NCBI RefSeq assembly: GCF_002760615.1
Contig: NZ_AWWI01000154.1
Coordinates: 1 to 32,847, forward strand
Source: Puniceibacterium antarcticum
GTDB taxonomy: Bacteria; Pseudomonadota; Alphaproteobacteria; Rhodobacterales; Rhodobacteraceae
Reading direction: 5' to 3'
Length of the DNA stretch: 32,847 nucleotides
Below are positions 16,867 to 25,068 of this stretch, piece by piece. A model generated the notes under the pieces. That model was not told the DNA's origin. It did not search any database and worked only from the letters and a program-made list of their open reading frames with translations. A program made the position numbers and the translations under genes. Position 1 is the stretch's first letter; each line of letters starts with the position of its first letter.

Positions 16867-16941
16867 GCGGCAGGCCCAAACCGGGCTTGCCGCGTTCCGG
16901 CCCCGGGCATCACGCGGCCCAGCCCAAGGCGGGCTTGCCGC
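16867..16941. repeat. Two tandem GC hairpins downstream of the acyl-CoA ligase gene
   Basis: GCGGCAGGCCC-AAACC-GGGCTTGCCGC (16867-16893, 11 bp with one G-T) is followed at a 47-base interval by a similar unit (16914-16941) in which the stem is interrupted. Both end in GGGCTTGCCGCG. They lie in the 221-base gap between the two minus-strand genes. The pairing is better on the plus strand and no T tract follows on the minus strand, so this is a repeat first and a terminator only possibly. Confidence 0.45.
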
Positions 16942-16996
16942 GTCAGGGCAAACGGGCGAGCTGCGCGGAGCACTGAAAACACAGGCTGCTTTGGCG

Positions 16997-18622
16997 TTAC
17001 AGCGCTTTTGCGAGTTTGCGCAGTTCGAACTTCTGGATCTTGCCGGTCGAGGTCTTGGGCAATTCCTGAAACACCACGCGTTTGGGTGTCTTGAACCCGG
17101 CGAGCCGTGTTCGCGCAAAGGTGATCAGATCCGCCTCGCTCACCTCCACGCCCGGTTTCAATTCGACAAAGGCACAAGGCACCTCGCCCCATTTGTCATC
17201 CGGTCTGGCGACCACAGCGCAGAGGTTGACCGCATCATGCGCCATCAGCACGCCCTCAATCTCGACCGAGCTGATGTTTTCGCCGCCCGAGATGATGATG
17301 TCCTTGGCCCGGTCTGCGATCTGGATATGTCCGTCATCATGCATCACGGCGATGTCGCCGCTGTGGAAATACCCACCCTCAAACGACTCGGCTGTCGCCT
17401 CGGGATTCTTGTAATAGCCCTTCATCACGCCATTGCCGCGAAACATGATCTCACCCTTGGCCGTACCGTCGCGGGGCACCTCTGTCATGGTCTCGTCCAT
17501 CACCGTCACATGTTCCAGAAAGGGCATCGCCACGCCCTGACGCGATTTTACCGCAGCGCGGTCGTCGCCGATCAGGTGGTCCCAGCGGCTGGACCACAGG
17601 CATTCGGTGCCCGGCCCGTAGGTTTCGGTCAGGCCATAGACATGGGTGACGTTGAACCCCATCGGCTCGATTTTGGCGAGTGTGCTGGGCGCTGGGGGGG
17701 CACCTGCGGTGAAGACCTCGACCGTGTGGTCAAAGACGCGGCGGTCTTCGGCGGGGGCGTTCACCAGCATGTTGAGCACGATGGGCGCGCCGCCGAAATG
17801 GGTGGCACCCTCATCCGCGATGGCATCAAAAATCGCCCTAGCTGTGATATCCCGACAGCCCACAAGCGTGCCGCCGAGGGCCGGCATCATCCAGGTGTGG
17901 CACCAGCCGTTGCAGTGAAACAGCGGCACGATGGTGAGGTAAACCGGGTGCAGCACCATGCGCCAGCTCACGATTTGCCCCATTGCATTCAGATAGGCGC
18001 CCCGGTGGTGATAAACCACGCCCTTGGGCCGCCCGGTGGTGCCAGAGGTGTAGTTGAGCGCGAGGCTTTCCCATTCATCCTCGGGCATATGCCAGCTGAA
18101 GGCCGGATCCCCCTTGGCCAGAAGCGCCTCGTAGGTCTCGTACCGCCCGGTCGCGGGATAGCCAGCGTGATCGTCCGGCACCTCGATCAGCGTCGGTTTG
18201 GCACCCTCCATCGCGTCGCGCGCCGCCTCGGCCAGCGGGAGGAACTGGGTGTCGACCAGCACAACCTTGGCCTCGGCATGGTCAAAGATATAGGCCACTG
18301 TCGCGACCTCAAGCCTTGTGTTGATCGTGTTCAGCACGGCGCCGCAGGCGGGCACGCCAAAATGTGCCTCGGCCTGCGGGGGCAGATTCGGGATCAGCGT
18401 GGCAACCACATCGCCGGGGGTCACGCCCATGCCCGCGAGGGCAGAGGCAAGCTGCGAGCAGCGCGCATGGTATTCGGCATAGGTCTTGCGATGGGGCCCG
18501 TAGACCACAGCCAGCTGATCCGGAAACACCTCTGCCGCACGGCCAAGGAAGGACAGTGGTGTCAGCGGCGTGTAATTCGCCGTGCGTTTCTCAAGCCCGG
18601 ATTCATCTGCCAGCCAGCCCAT
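16997..18622 (-). CDS. AMP-forming acyl-CoA ligase, DmdB-like
   Basis: Acyl-adenylating ligase of 541 residues that activates a carboxylic acid with ATP and CoA. Motifs are YTSGTTGRPKGVVYHHRGAY (P-loop), VPLFHCNGWCHTW, TAGAPPAPS, YGLTETYGPG, YFHSGDIAVMHDDG and the C-terminal LPKTSTGKIQKFELR with the catalytic Lys near 528. The family includes medium-chain acyl-CoA ligases and the methylmercaptopropionate-CoA ligase DmdB of DMSP-degrading roseobacters, and the two are hard to separate by eye. The DmdC-type dehydrogenase in the same region makes DmdB-like activity plausible; a general fatty-acyl ligase is equally possible. ATG 18622 is preceded by GGGGAG; an in-frame GTG three codons earlier is less likely. 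Confidence 0.85.
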   Translation of the reverse strand: MGWLADESGLEKRTANYTPLTPLSFLGRAAEVFPDQLAVVYGPHRKTYAEYHARCSQLASALAGMGVTPGDVVATLIPNLPPQAEAHFGVPACGAVLNTINTRLEVATVAYIFDHAEAKVVLVDTQFLPLAEAARDAMEGAKPTLIEVPDDHAGYPATGRYETYEALLAKGDPAFSWHMPEDEWESLALNYTSGTTGRPKGVVYHHRGAYLNAMGQIVSWRMVLHPVYLTIVPLFHCNGWCHTWMMPALGGTLVGCRDITARAIFDAIADEGATHFGGAPIVLNMLVNAPAEDRRVFDHTVEVFTAGAPPAPSTLAKIEPMGFNVTHVYGLTETYGPGTECLWSSRWDHLIGDDRAAVKSRQGVAMPFLEHVTVMDETMTEVPRDGTAKGEIMFRGNGVMKGYYKNPEATAESFEGGYFHSGDIAVMHDDGHIQIADRAKDIIISGGENISSVEIEGVLMAHDAVNLCAVVARPDDKWGEVPCAFVELKPGVEVSEADLITFARTRLAGFKTPKRVVFQELPKTSTGKIQKFELRKLAKAL

Positions 18623-18787
18623 GTCTCTCACTCCCCAATGATCTTTGGGAAACTATGCGCGCCTTTGTCGGCCGTGAAAAGGGCGAGCGGGATGTGCGAC
18701 ATACCGACCTTTGGCCGGCGCGGCATTCCGGATTTGCACTGTCACGCGCCTGGCACGCGCCGGAGTGAGGGGCCAGCCCCTCACACT

Positions 18788-18820
18788 CCCCGGGATATTT
18801 AAGGGCAGATGAAGCCGGGG
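18788..18820 (+). repeat. Dispersed stem-loop element (copy 3)
   Basis: CCCCGG (18788-18793) and CCGGGG (18815-18820) are perfectly complementary arms around a 21-base core GATATTTAAGGGCAG...GAAG. The core is the diverged form also seen in copy 1. It lies in the 331-base gene-free gap between the ligase and fadJ, together with a GC hairpin and two 24-base direct repeats. Confidence 0.6.
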
Positions 18821-18851
18821 CTCGGGACGGCTGTCATTTGGGTGTGCTGGC

Positions 18852-18879
18852 GGGGGCCGGTCCGTCAGGACCGGCCCCC
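18852..18879. terminator. Perfect 12-bp GC hairpin downstream of fadJ
   Basis: GGGGGCCGGTCC-GTCA-GGACCGGCCCCC is a perfect inverted repeat with a 4-base loop, about 75 bases past the fadJ stop. No T tract follows in either direction, so it could be a factor-assisted terminator, an mRNA 3'-end stabiliser, or a site for a DNA-binding protein. Confidence 0.5.
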
Positions 18880-18888
18880 GCCCCCACA

Positions 18889-18948
18889 GCGACGCGCGCG
18901 AGCGCGGCGCAATCCTCAAACCGGGCGACGCGCGTCAGCGCGGCGCAA
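18889..18948. repeat. Two 24-base direct repeats beside the fadJ stop
   Basis: GCGACGCGCG followed by two variable bases and AGCGCGGCGCAA occurs at 18889-18912 and 18925-18948, a 36-base period with only two differences. The second copy ends five bases from the fadJ stop codon. Confidence 0.55.
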
Positions 18949-18953
18949 CCGGT

Positions 18954-21152
18954 TCAGGCGGCTTTGGCCGGGGCGGCGAAGCGGGTGTAAAAGCTCTGGT
19001 TCTTGTCCGCCATCTCGCGCAGCAGTGCCGGGCAGGCAAAGCGGTCGCCAAAGCGGGCCTGCAGCTGGTCGCAACGTTCGGCCGCATAGGGCGCGCCGAT
19101 GATGTCGAGCCAGGAAAAGGGCCCGCCCGACCACGGTGCAAAGCCCCAGCCGAGGATCGCGCCCACGTCGCCTTCGCGGATGTCCATCAGCACGCCATCT
19201 TCAAGCGCGCGCACCGCTTCGAGCACCTGCGCGAAAAGCAGGCGGTGCTGTACTTCGATCAGGTCGGGCTGGTCATCCAGAAGCATATACTGCGCGCCGA
19301 TGCCGGACCAGAGGCCCTGCCGCTTGCCCTTGTCGTCATAGGCGTAAAAGCCTGCCTTGGCCTTGCGGCCCAGACGGCCCTCACCCTCCATCCAGAAGAT
19401 GACATCGTCCACCGCGCCGTCGGGATAGGCGTCGCCCATCGCCGCCTTGGTTGCGCGGGCGATCTTGGCCCCGAGGTCAATCGAGGTTTCATCCACCAGC
19501 TGCAGCGGGCCGAGCGGCATGCCGACCAGCCGGGCGGCGTTTTCCACCAGCGCGGGGGAGACGCCTTCGGCGATCATCCGCATGCCTTCGTTGATATAGG
19601 GGATGATGCAGCGGTTGGCGTAGAAGAAGCGCGCATCGTTCACCACAATCGGCGTCTTGCGGATCTGGCGCACGAAATCCAGCGCCTTGGCCACGGCGCG
19701 GTCGCCGGTCTGCTTGCCCTTGATGATTTCGACCAGCAGCATCTTTTCCACCGGAGAGAAGAAGTGGATGCCGATATACTGCTCGGGGCGTTCGCTCGCC
19801 TTGGCCAGTTCGGTGATCGGCAGGGTCGAGGTGTTGGTGGCAAAGATACAATCCTCGGGGATGACCTTTTCGACGTTCCGCGTCACCTCGGCCTTGATGC
19901 GGGGATCTTCGAACACCGCCTCGATGATCAGATCGCAGCCTTGCAGGGCGGCGTAGTCGGTGGTGGCATGGATGCGGCCCAGCAGCGCCTCCTTGCTCTC
20001 GGGCGATGCCTTTTTCTTTGCAATGCCCTTGTCCATGTAATCGGCGACATAGGCCTTGCCCTTGTCTGCCGCCTCTTGTTTCTGGTCGATCAGCACCACG
20101 TCGATCCCGGCCTGGGCCGAAACCAGCGCGATGCCCGCCCCCATCATGCCTGCGCCCAGAATGCCGACCTGACGCACGCGCTGGTCGGAGACTTCGGCGG
20201 GGCGCACGGCGCCTTTTTCAAGCGCTTCCTTGTTGATGAAGAGCGAGCGGATCATCGCGCCCGAGCTGGGGTTCATCAGCACATTGGTGAACCAGCGCGC
20301 CTCGATCTTGAGCGCGGTGTCGAACGGCACCAGCGCGCCTTCGTAGACCGCGCTCAGCAGTGCCCTGGCCGCCGGATAGACGCCCTGCGTCTTGCCGTTC
20401 ACCATGGCAGAGGCGCCGACAAAGGTCATGAAGCCCGCCGGGTGATAGGGCGCGCCGCCGGGCATCTTGTAGCCCTTGGCATCCCAGGGTTTCACCAGAT
20501 CGGCATCCTTGGCGTTCAGCACCCATTCGCGCGCCGCGGTCAGCGGGTCGGCCACCACCTCGTCGATGATCCCTGCCGCCTTGGCCCGGATCGGATCACA
20601 CAGCTTGCCTTCGAGCAGGAAGGGAGAGGCCGCCATCGCCCCCATCTTGCGCACAAGGCGCGTGGTGCCGCCGGCGCCGGGAAAGATGCCGACCATGATT
20701 TCCGGCAGGCCGATCTTGGCCTTGGGGTTGATCGAGGCAAAGATCCGGTGCGTCGAGAGCGGCAGTTCCAGACCGATGCCCAGCGCCGTGCCGGGCAAGG
20801 CGGCGGCGATGGGTTTGCCGCCCTTCTGGGTCTTGAGGTCCATGCCGGCCAGTTCGATCTTGCGCAGCACGCCGTGCATTTTCATCACGCCCTCGAACAG
20901 ACCCCGCACGGGATCGTCGCCGGCGTCGTCCTTCATCTTGGCGATGACGTTCAGATCCATGCCGCCGGCAAAGCTGTCCTTGCCGCTGGTGATCACGATG
21001 CCCTTGACCGCGTCATCGGCCAGCGCGTCGTCGATCAGCGCGTCAAGATCGGCAAAGCCCTGCAGGGACATCACGTTCATCGACCTGTCCGGCACGTCCC
21101 ACGTGATGATCGCGACGCCGTCGGCATCCTTGGTCATGGTGAAATCGGTCAT
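18954..21152 (-). CDS. fadJ: Bifunctional enoyl-CoA hydratase / 3-hydroxyacyl-CoA dehydrogenase (FadJ type)
   Basis: Second and third steps of beta-oxidation on one 732-residue chain. The N-terminal crotonase domain (to about 190) shows the oxyanion-hole segment DSFAGGMDLN and the LPEIMVGIFPGAGGTTRL region with the catalytic Glu. After a linker, the dehydrogenase part begins with the NAD-binding GILGAGMMGAGIALVSAQAG and continues with NTSTLPITELA, GIHFFSPVEKM and two C-terminal 3HCDH domains. Start ATG 21152 follows GGGAGAGA; an upstream in-frame TTG is less likely. A small hairpin GCCGCG/CGCGGC (21183-21199) lies between it and the cupin gene upstream. The thiolase partner is encoded about 1.8 kb upstream, interrupted by three unrelated genes. 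Confidence 0.93.
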   Translation of the reverse strand: MTDFTMTKDADGVAIITWDVPDRSMNVMSLQGFADLDALIDDALADDAVKGIVITSGKDSFAGGMDLNVIAKMKDDAGDDPVRGLFEGVMKMHGVLRKIELAGMDLKTQKGGKPIAAALPGTALGIGLELPLSTHRIFASINPKAKIGLPEIMVGIFPGAGGTTRLVRKMGAMAASPFLLEGKLCDPIRAKAAGIIDEVVADPLTAAREWVLNAKDADLVKPWDAKGYKMPGGAPYHPAGFMTFVGASAMVNGKTQGVYPAARALLSAVYEGALVPFDTALKIEARWFTNVLMNPSSGAMIRSLFINKEALEKGAVRPAEVSDQRVRQVGILGAGMMGAGIALVSAQAGIDVVLIDQKQEAADKGKAYVADYMDKGIAKKKASPESKEALLGRIHATTDYAALQGCDLIIEAVFEDPRIKAEVTRNVEKVIPEDCIFATNTSTLPITELAKASERPEQYIGIHFFSPVEKMLLVEIIKGKQTGDRAVAKALDFVRQIRKTPIVVNDARFFYANRCIIPYINEGMRMIAEGVSPALVENAARLVGMPLGPLQLVDETSIDLGAKIARATKAAMGDAYPDGAVDDVIFWMEGEGRLGRKAKAGFYAYDDKGKRQGLWSGIGAQYMLLDDQPDLIEVQHRLLFAQVLEAVRALEDGVLMDIREGDVGAILGWGFAPWSGGPFSWLDIIGAPYAAERCDQLQARFGDRFACPALLREMADKNQSFYTRFAAPAKAA

Positions 21153-21209
21153 GTTCTCTCTCCCTCTCAAAGGTGGTTCGGGGCCGCGTCGGGCGCGGCA
21201 TGTTCGGTG

Positions 21210-21677
21210 TCAGTCCGGGGTGAACGGCGTGCCGTCGGCCCGGGTGTAGCTGTGTTCGTTGCGCCGGGAGGAGACCCTGAGGTCGACATCTGAATACCAG
21301 CCGGTGTCTGCGTCCGTGCGGGTGCCGATCACCAGAAAGTGGCCCGGCGCGTCCGACAGGTTCAGGATGTGATGGCCATTCGCCTCTCCCGCCGGGAAGG
21401 TGGCGCAGTCGCCGGCGTTCAGCGGCGTGTCGCCAAAGTCATCGCGCAGGGTCAGCGCGCCGTCGGTCACGAACACCAGCTCGTCCTGGGTTTCGTGCCA
21501 GTGGCGCAGGCTCGACATCGCGCCCGGTTCCAGCCTGACCAGATTGGCCCCGAACTGCGTCAGCCCCCCGGCATCAGCAAGGCGCAGCGACGACCGCCCG
21601 GCCACCGCAGCGGCATGGGGCGCGGGGTAGCTTGATCCGGTGCGCACAGGCAGCGTGGCGAGGTCGATCTTGGGCAT
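21210..21677 (-). CDS. Single-domain cupin protein (copy B)
   Basis: 155 residues with one cupin barrel. The metal motif region reads SLRHWHETQDELVFVTDGAL, with His-x-His and a downstream Glu, and the second motif is FPAGEANGHHILN. It closely parallels the upstream cupin (shared MPK start, SDAGG/ADAGG-x-xQFGA, HWHE-x-xDEL, VIGTR), so the two arose by duplication. It starts two bases after that gene's stop with an AGGAG ribosome binding site inside it. Cupins of this kind bind sugars, small acids or act as dioxygenases; nothing here fixes a substrate. Confidence 0.8.
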   Translation of the reverse strand: MPKIDLATLPVRTGSSYPAPHAAAVAGRSSLRLADAGGLTQFGANLVRLEPGAMSSLRHWHETQDELVFVTDGALTLRDDFGDTPLNAGDCATFPAGEANGHHILNLSDAPGHFLVIGTRTDADTGWYSDVDLRVSSRRNEHSYTRADGTPFTPD

Positions 21678-21679
21678 GG

Positions 21680-22168
21680 TCAGGATGCTCCTACGGACGG
21701 GCTGGAATATTCGGCAACCACTGTTCCGCTGGCATCACGAAACACCCTGTGGCGGCGGTCTGTCAGCGTGACGCTGAGCCCGGCGTCGGGGTAATGCACC
21801 ACATCGGCCCTGCTGCGGGTTCCGACCACCAGATAGGTCGCATGCGCCTGCGTACGGTTTTCCAGGCAATGCCCCACGGGGTGGCCCGCAGGCCATGCCG
21901 CAACATCGCCCGCCGCCAGCGCGGTCTCATCCTCTTCGATCAGCACGACCTCGCCTGACAGCAGATAGATCAGCTCATCCTCGGCTTCGTGCCAGTGGCG
22001 GTGCGCGGACCGCGCGCCGGAGTCTAGCGTTTCCAGATGCGCGCCAAACTGGCTCAGCCCACCTGCATCCGACAGGGACACATAGGCATAGCTGCGCAGC
22101 GACGCCCCCAGCACGGGGTGCGAGGTGTGTGCCACAGTCACAGGTTCGCCAAGTGCGACCTTTGGCAT
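21680..22168 (-). CDS. Single-domain cupin protein (copy A)
   Basis: 162 residues. Cupin motif 1 is AHRHWHEAEDELIYLLSGEV (two His and a Glu as probable metal ligands) and motif 2 is WPAGHPVGHCLEN (third His). It carries the same conserved segments as the downstream copy and probably forms the same fold, perhaps a heteromer with it. It follows the NTF2-like gene by three bases, with AAAGGA inside that gene's end, so the three are one transcription unit. The substrate is unknown. Confidence 0.8.
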   Translation of the reverse strand: MPKVALGEPVTVAHTSHPVLGASLRSYAYVSLSDAGGLSQFGAHLETLDSGARSAHRHWHEAEDELIYLLSGEVVLIEEDETALAAGDVAAWPAGHPVGHCLENRTQAHATYLVVGTRSRADVVHYPDAGLSVTLTDRRHRVFRDASGTVVAEYSSPSVGAS

Positions 22169-22171
22169 CGC

Positions 22172-22705
22172 TCAGTCCTTTCGCGGCGGGATGACGGGTG
22201 GGGTCAGGATCGATGGCTCATTCGGCAGGCGCGCCGCCTCTGGGCAGAGCGAGGGGAAGTCTGGCTTATGTGCACCGCCCTCTGATGTATCGACACGCGG
22301 CATGACCACCGGCCATTGGGTGTTGGACAGACCCGAGATGACCGAATTGCATTTCCAGCTTCCATCGATGTGGATCAGGCACAGGGCAGAGTCATAAGCG
22401 GGCACCATCGGCGTTGCATCGCGCAGAATATGGGTGGAATAAGAGGCCCAGATGATGTCTTCGCCTTGTTTGTCGACACTCAGCAGGCGATACACCAGAT
22501 CTGTGGCATGCTGGTCGCGGATCACTTTCACCCAGGCGTCGAAACCATTGCGCAGGACCGCCTCTTCGCGGATCAGCCATTCTGCGCCACCTGCCGTCCG
22601 GATGCAGATCGGCAGATGCACGCGCCGCATATGGGCGACAAAGTCGTTCTGCAGAAAGGTGTCGCTATGTCGGTCGAGCCAGGTCTGTATGATCGTGTCA
22701 GGCAT
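22172..22705 (-). CDS. NTF2-like uncharacterised protein
   Basis: 177 residues, no membrane segment. The pattern TWLDRHSDTFLQNDF...LPICIRT, a long middle helix region, and SYSTHILRDATPMVPAYDSALCLIHIDGSWKC looks like an NTF2/SnoaL-type cone fold, often a scaffold or small-molecule pocket. The last 40 residues are Pro-rich and probably disordered. It heads a three-gene unit with the two cupins. AAGGAA precedes ATG 22705. The base composition just upstream (22706-22870) is less GC-rich than its surroundings, a possible sign that the unit was inserted. Function not recognised. Confidence 0.65.
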   Translation of the reverse strand: MPDTIIQTWLDRHSDTFLQNDFVAHMRRVHLPICIRTAGGAEWLIREEAVLRNGFDAWVKVIRDQHATDLVYRLLSVDKQGEDIIWASYSTHILRDATPMVPAYDSALCLIHIDGSWKCNSVISGLSNTQWPVVMPRVDTSEGGAHKPDFPSLCPEAARLPNEPSILTPPVIPPRKD

Positions 22706-22948
22706 GCAGCGGTTCCTTGGGCATGGGTGTCAAAGGCAGCAGCGTCAAAGCTATCGAAACGGAAGTGTCGCACATTTGGCCGACTTTTGATCCCCTGCTG
22801 TTGCGTAGCATACGTATTGCGCAAGCAATCTCTATCCTTTTGCGCGCACATGACTGCGCGACGCGCCTTTCAAAGGGTTGCCAACCCCTGACGACGGCGC
22901 GCCACACCGGCCCGATAGCTTGCGCACCGCTGCCGCGCGCCATCTCCA

Positions 22949-24160
22949 TCAGACCCGCTCGATGATCGTGGCGGCGCCCATGCCCGACGCGATGCACAGC
23001 GTGGCCAGACCGACGCTCTTGCCGGACCGTTCCAGCTCGTCCAGCAAGGTGCCGATGATGATCGCGCCGGTGGCCCCCAGCGGGTGGCCCATGGCGATAG
23101 ATCCACCATTGACGTTGACCTTGTCGGCATCGACGTCAAAGGCCTGCATGAAGCGCAGAACCACGCTGGCAAAGGCCTCGTTCACCTCAAAGAGGTCGAT
23201 GTCGCTGATGCTCATCCCGTTGTCTTTCAGGATCTTTTCCGTCACAGGCACCGGCCCGGTCAGCATGATCGTCGGATCGGTGCCGATCTTGGCGGTGGCG
23301 CGGATGCGGGCGCGCGGCGTCAGCCCGTATTTCTCGCCAAACTCCTTGTTGCCGATCAGCACACCGGCAGCACCATCGACGATGCCGGATGAATTGCCCG
23401 CATGGTGGATGTGGTTGATCCGCTCAAGATGGGGGTATTTCATCAGCGCGATCTTGTCGAAACCGGGCATCACCTCGCCCATCATCTGAAAGCTGGGGTT
23501 AAGCGCGCCAAGGCTCTGCATGTTGGTCTCGGGGCGCATGTATTCGTCGCGGTCCAGAATCGCGAGGCCGTTCTGATCGCGCACCGTCAGGATCGACTTT
23601 TCGAACCGGTTGTCATCCCAGGCTGCCTTGGCCCGGCGCTGGCTTTCCACCGCCAGAGAATCCGCATCATCGCGGCTGAAGCCATATTCGGTGGCGATGA
23701 TGTCCGCGGAAATCCCCTGCGGCACAAAATAGGTGTCCATGGCAACGCTCGGGTCCACGGCAATCGCCGCCCCGTCGCTGCCCATGGCCACACGGCCCAT
23801 CATTTCAACGCCGCCCGCGATATAGGCCTCGCCCGCGCCGCCGCGCACCTGATTGGCGGCAATGTTCACCGCCTCCATGCCGGAGGCACAGAACCGGTTG
23901 ATGGCAAGGCCCGGGATCGACTGGTCGAGATCAGAGGCGAGCACCGCCGTGCGCGCCAGACAGCCGCCCTGTTCACCGACCTGCGTGACATTGCCCCAGA
24001 TCACATCCTCGACCGCATGGCCGCTCAGATGGTTGCGTTCCTTCAGCCCGTTCAGCACCTGCGCCGACAGGCGCACAGAGGTCACCTCATGCAAAGCACC
24101 GTCCTTGCGGCCCTTGCCGCGTGGGGTGCGGATCGCGTCGTAGATATAAGCTTCGGTCAT
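22949..24160 (-). CDS. Acetyl-CoA C-acyltransferase (thiolase)
   Basis: Final thiolytic step of beta-oxidation, releasing acetyl-CoA. 403 residues. The acylated nucleophile is Cys91 in NRFCASGMEAVN. The other catalytic elements are the NEAFASVVLRF segment, GGSIAMGHPLGATGA (His) and the C-terminal LATLCIASGMGAATIIE (second Cys). It fits the degradative FadA class rather than biosynthetic PhaA by the NEAFAS and IASGMG variants, but the distinction is soft. It starts 11 bases after the GST-like gene with AAGGAG, so the two are cotranscribed. Confidence 0.93.
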   Translation of the reverse strand: MTEAYIYDAIRTPRGKGRKDGALHEVTSVRLSAQVLNGLKERNHLSGHAVEDVIWGNVTQVGEQGGCLARTAVLASDLDQSIPGLAINRFCASGMEAVNIAANQVRGGAGEAYIAGGVEMMGRVAMGSDGAAIAVDPSVAMDTYFVPQGISADIIATEYGFSRDDADSLAVESQRRAKAAWDDNRFEKSILTVRDQNGLAILDRDEYMRPETNMQSLGALNPSFQMMGEVMPGFDKIALMKYPHLERINHIHHAGNSSGIVDGAAGVLIGNKEFGEKYGLTPRARIRATAKIGTDPTIMLTGPVPVTEKILKDNGMSISDIDLFEVNEAFASVVLRFMQAFDVDADKVNVNGGSIAMGHPLGATGAIIIGTLLDELERSGKSVGLATLCIASGMGAATIIERV

Positions 24161-24171
24161 GGTTGTCTCCT

Positions 24172-24810
24172 TCAGGCCCGGTCCGAGGGGTTGCCGGGCA
24201 TCAGATCGTAGGGGTGTTTCCAGCCGGGCTGTTCGCTGATGCGGCTCAGCCAGGCGTCGATATGGGGCCAGTCGGCGCGATCGAACCCGAACGGTTCGGG
24301 ATAATAGAGATAGGCACAGCAGCTGAGATCGGCATTGGTGAGGTCCTGCCCGACAATCCAGTCGCGCCCGGCAAGGTGGCTGTTCAGCACCTCATAGGCG
24401 GCTTTGAGGCGGCCCTCCATGAACTGGATCACCGGGGCAGGGCGCTTGTCCTCGGGCAGGAAATTCATCAGGAACCGGGTCATCCCGGCCTGACTGGACA
24501 GCTTGTGATTGTCCCAGAACACCCAGCGCATGACCTCGCGCGCCTCTGCCGGGGTCGCGCCGCCGAACTTGCCGCTTTTCTCGGTCACATACATCTGGAT
24601 CACGCCGGACTGGGATATCTTGACCGCGCCATCCACCAACACAGGGGCCTCGCCCATCTCGTTGATCTCGCTACGGTATGCGGGCGCGCGCGTCGCGCCG
24701 TTGAAAAAATCGACAAAGACCGGCTCCCAGTCCAGCCCCGCCAGTTCCAGCGCCAGCGCCGCCTTATAGGCATTGCCGGATTCTCCAAAGCAATGAAGTT
24801 GCATCGTCAT
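24172..24810 (-). CDS. Glutathione S-transferase family protein
   Basis: 212 residues with the thioredoxin-like N-terminal domain (MQLHCFGESGNAYKAALALE, then EAPVLVDG and ISQSGVIQMYV, which binds the glutathione gamma-glutamyl end) and an all-helical C-terminal domain (GQDLTNADLSCCAYLYY is the usual capping segment). The active-site residue is probably Ser10 or a neighbour. A GST-like gene between an acyl-CoA dehydrogenase and a thiolase suggests a link to acyl-chain catabolism or detoxification of its intermediates, but no reaction can be named. I chose ATG 24810 because GGGAGG is about 8 bases upstream; longer frames lack that support. Confidence 0.88.
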   Translation of the reverse strand: MTMQLHCFGESGNAYKAALALELAGLDWEPVFVDFFNGATRAPAYRSEINEMGEAPVLVDGAVKISQSGVIQMYVTEKSGKFGGATPAEAREVMRWVFWDNHKLSSQAGMTRFLMNFLPEDKRPAPVIQFMEGRLKAAYEVLNSHLAGRDWIVGQDLTNADLSCCAYLYYPEPFGFDRADWPHIDAWLSRISEQPGWKHPYDLMPGNPSDRA

Positions 24811-24845
24811 GCCAGTCGCCCTCCCTTGGCGCGGGTTGTGATGGT

Positions 24846-24881
24846 GGATTTTGCGTATTTGGAAAGAGAAGAAGCGCAAAA
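24846..24881 (+). repeat. Dispersed stem-loop element (copy 4), one arm of a 31-bp inverted pair
   Basis: Bases 24846-24876 are identical, base for base, to the reverse complement of 25038-25068. Within it TTTTGCG (24849-24855) is perfectly complementary to CGCAAAA (24875-24881) around the conserved loop TATTTGGAAAGAGAAGAAG. It lies about 35 bases upstream of the minus-strand GST gene. Confidence 0.7.
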
Positions 24882-25037
24882 AGCGGCTCTGCGGTAACTG
24901 CGTGTTAAGGTTAACGCGGCCAGAGTTGAGGGGCGGTACAGGCTGGCGAGCCGATGACCGCAAGAGGAGAAGCCCTGGACTCCCGCCCGCATGGGTAAAT
25001 CCCGATTTGGTGCCGGAGGACAGGGTGGACCTTCCCC

Positions 25038-25068
25038 CGCTTCTTCTCTTTCCAAATACGCAAAATCC
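25038..25068 (-). repeat. Dispersed element (copy 5), inverted partner of copy 4
   Basis: A perfect 31-base inverted match of 24846-24876. Its own 3' flank is GC-rich and does not complete the TTTTGCG/CGCAAAA stem that copy 4 has. The two copies enclose 161 bases without a supported gene. Together they account for the main structure in the 460-base gap 24811-25270, where I otherwise see nothing firm. Confidence 0.7.

Noticed and set aside
22873-22898. GGGTT-GCC-AACCC hairpin between thiolase and NTF2-like gene
   Set aside because: Only five base pairs and no T tract; too weak to call a terminator.
22698-22997. Minus-strand frame of 99 codons between the thiolase and the NTF2-like gene
   Set aside because: It overlaps the thiolase 3' end, has no convincing ribosome binding site and no family resemblance; treated as non-coding.
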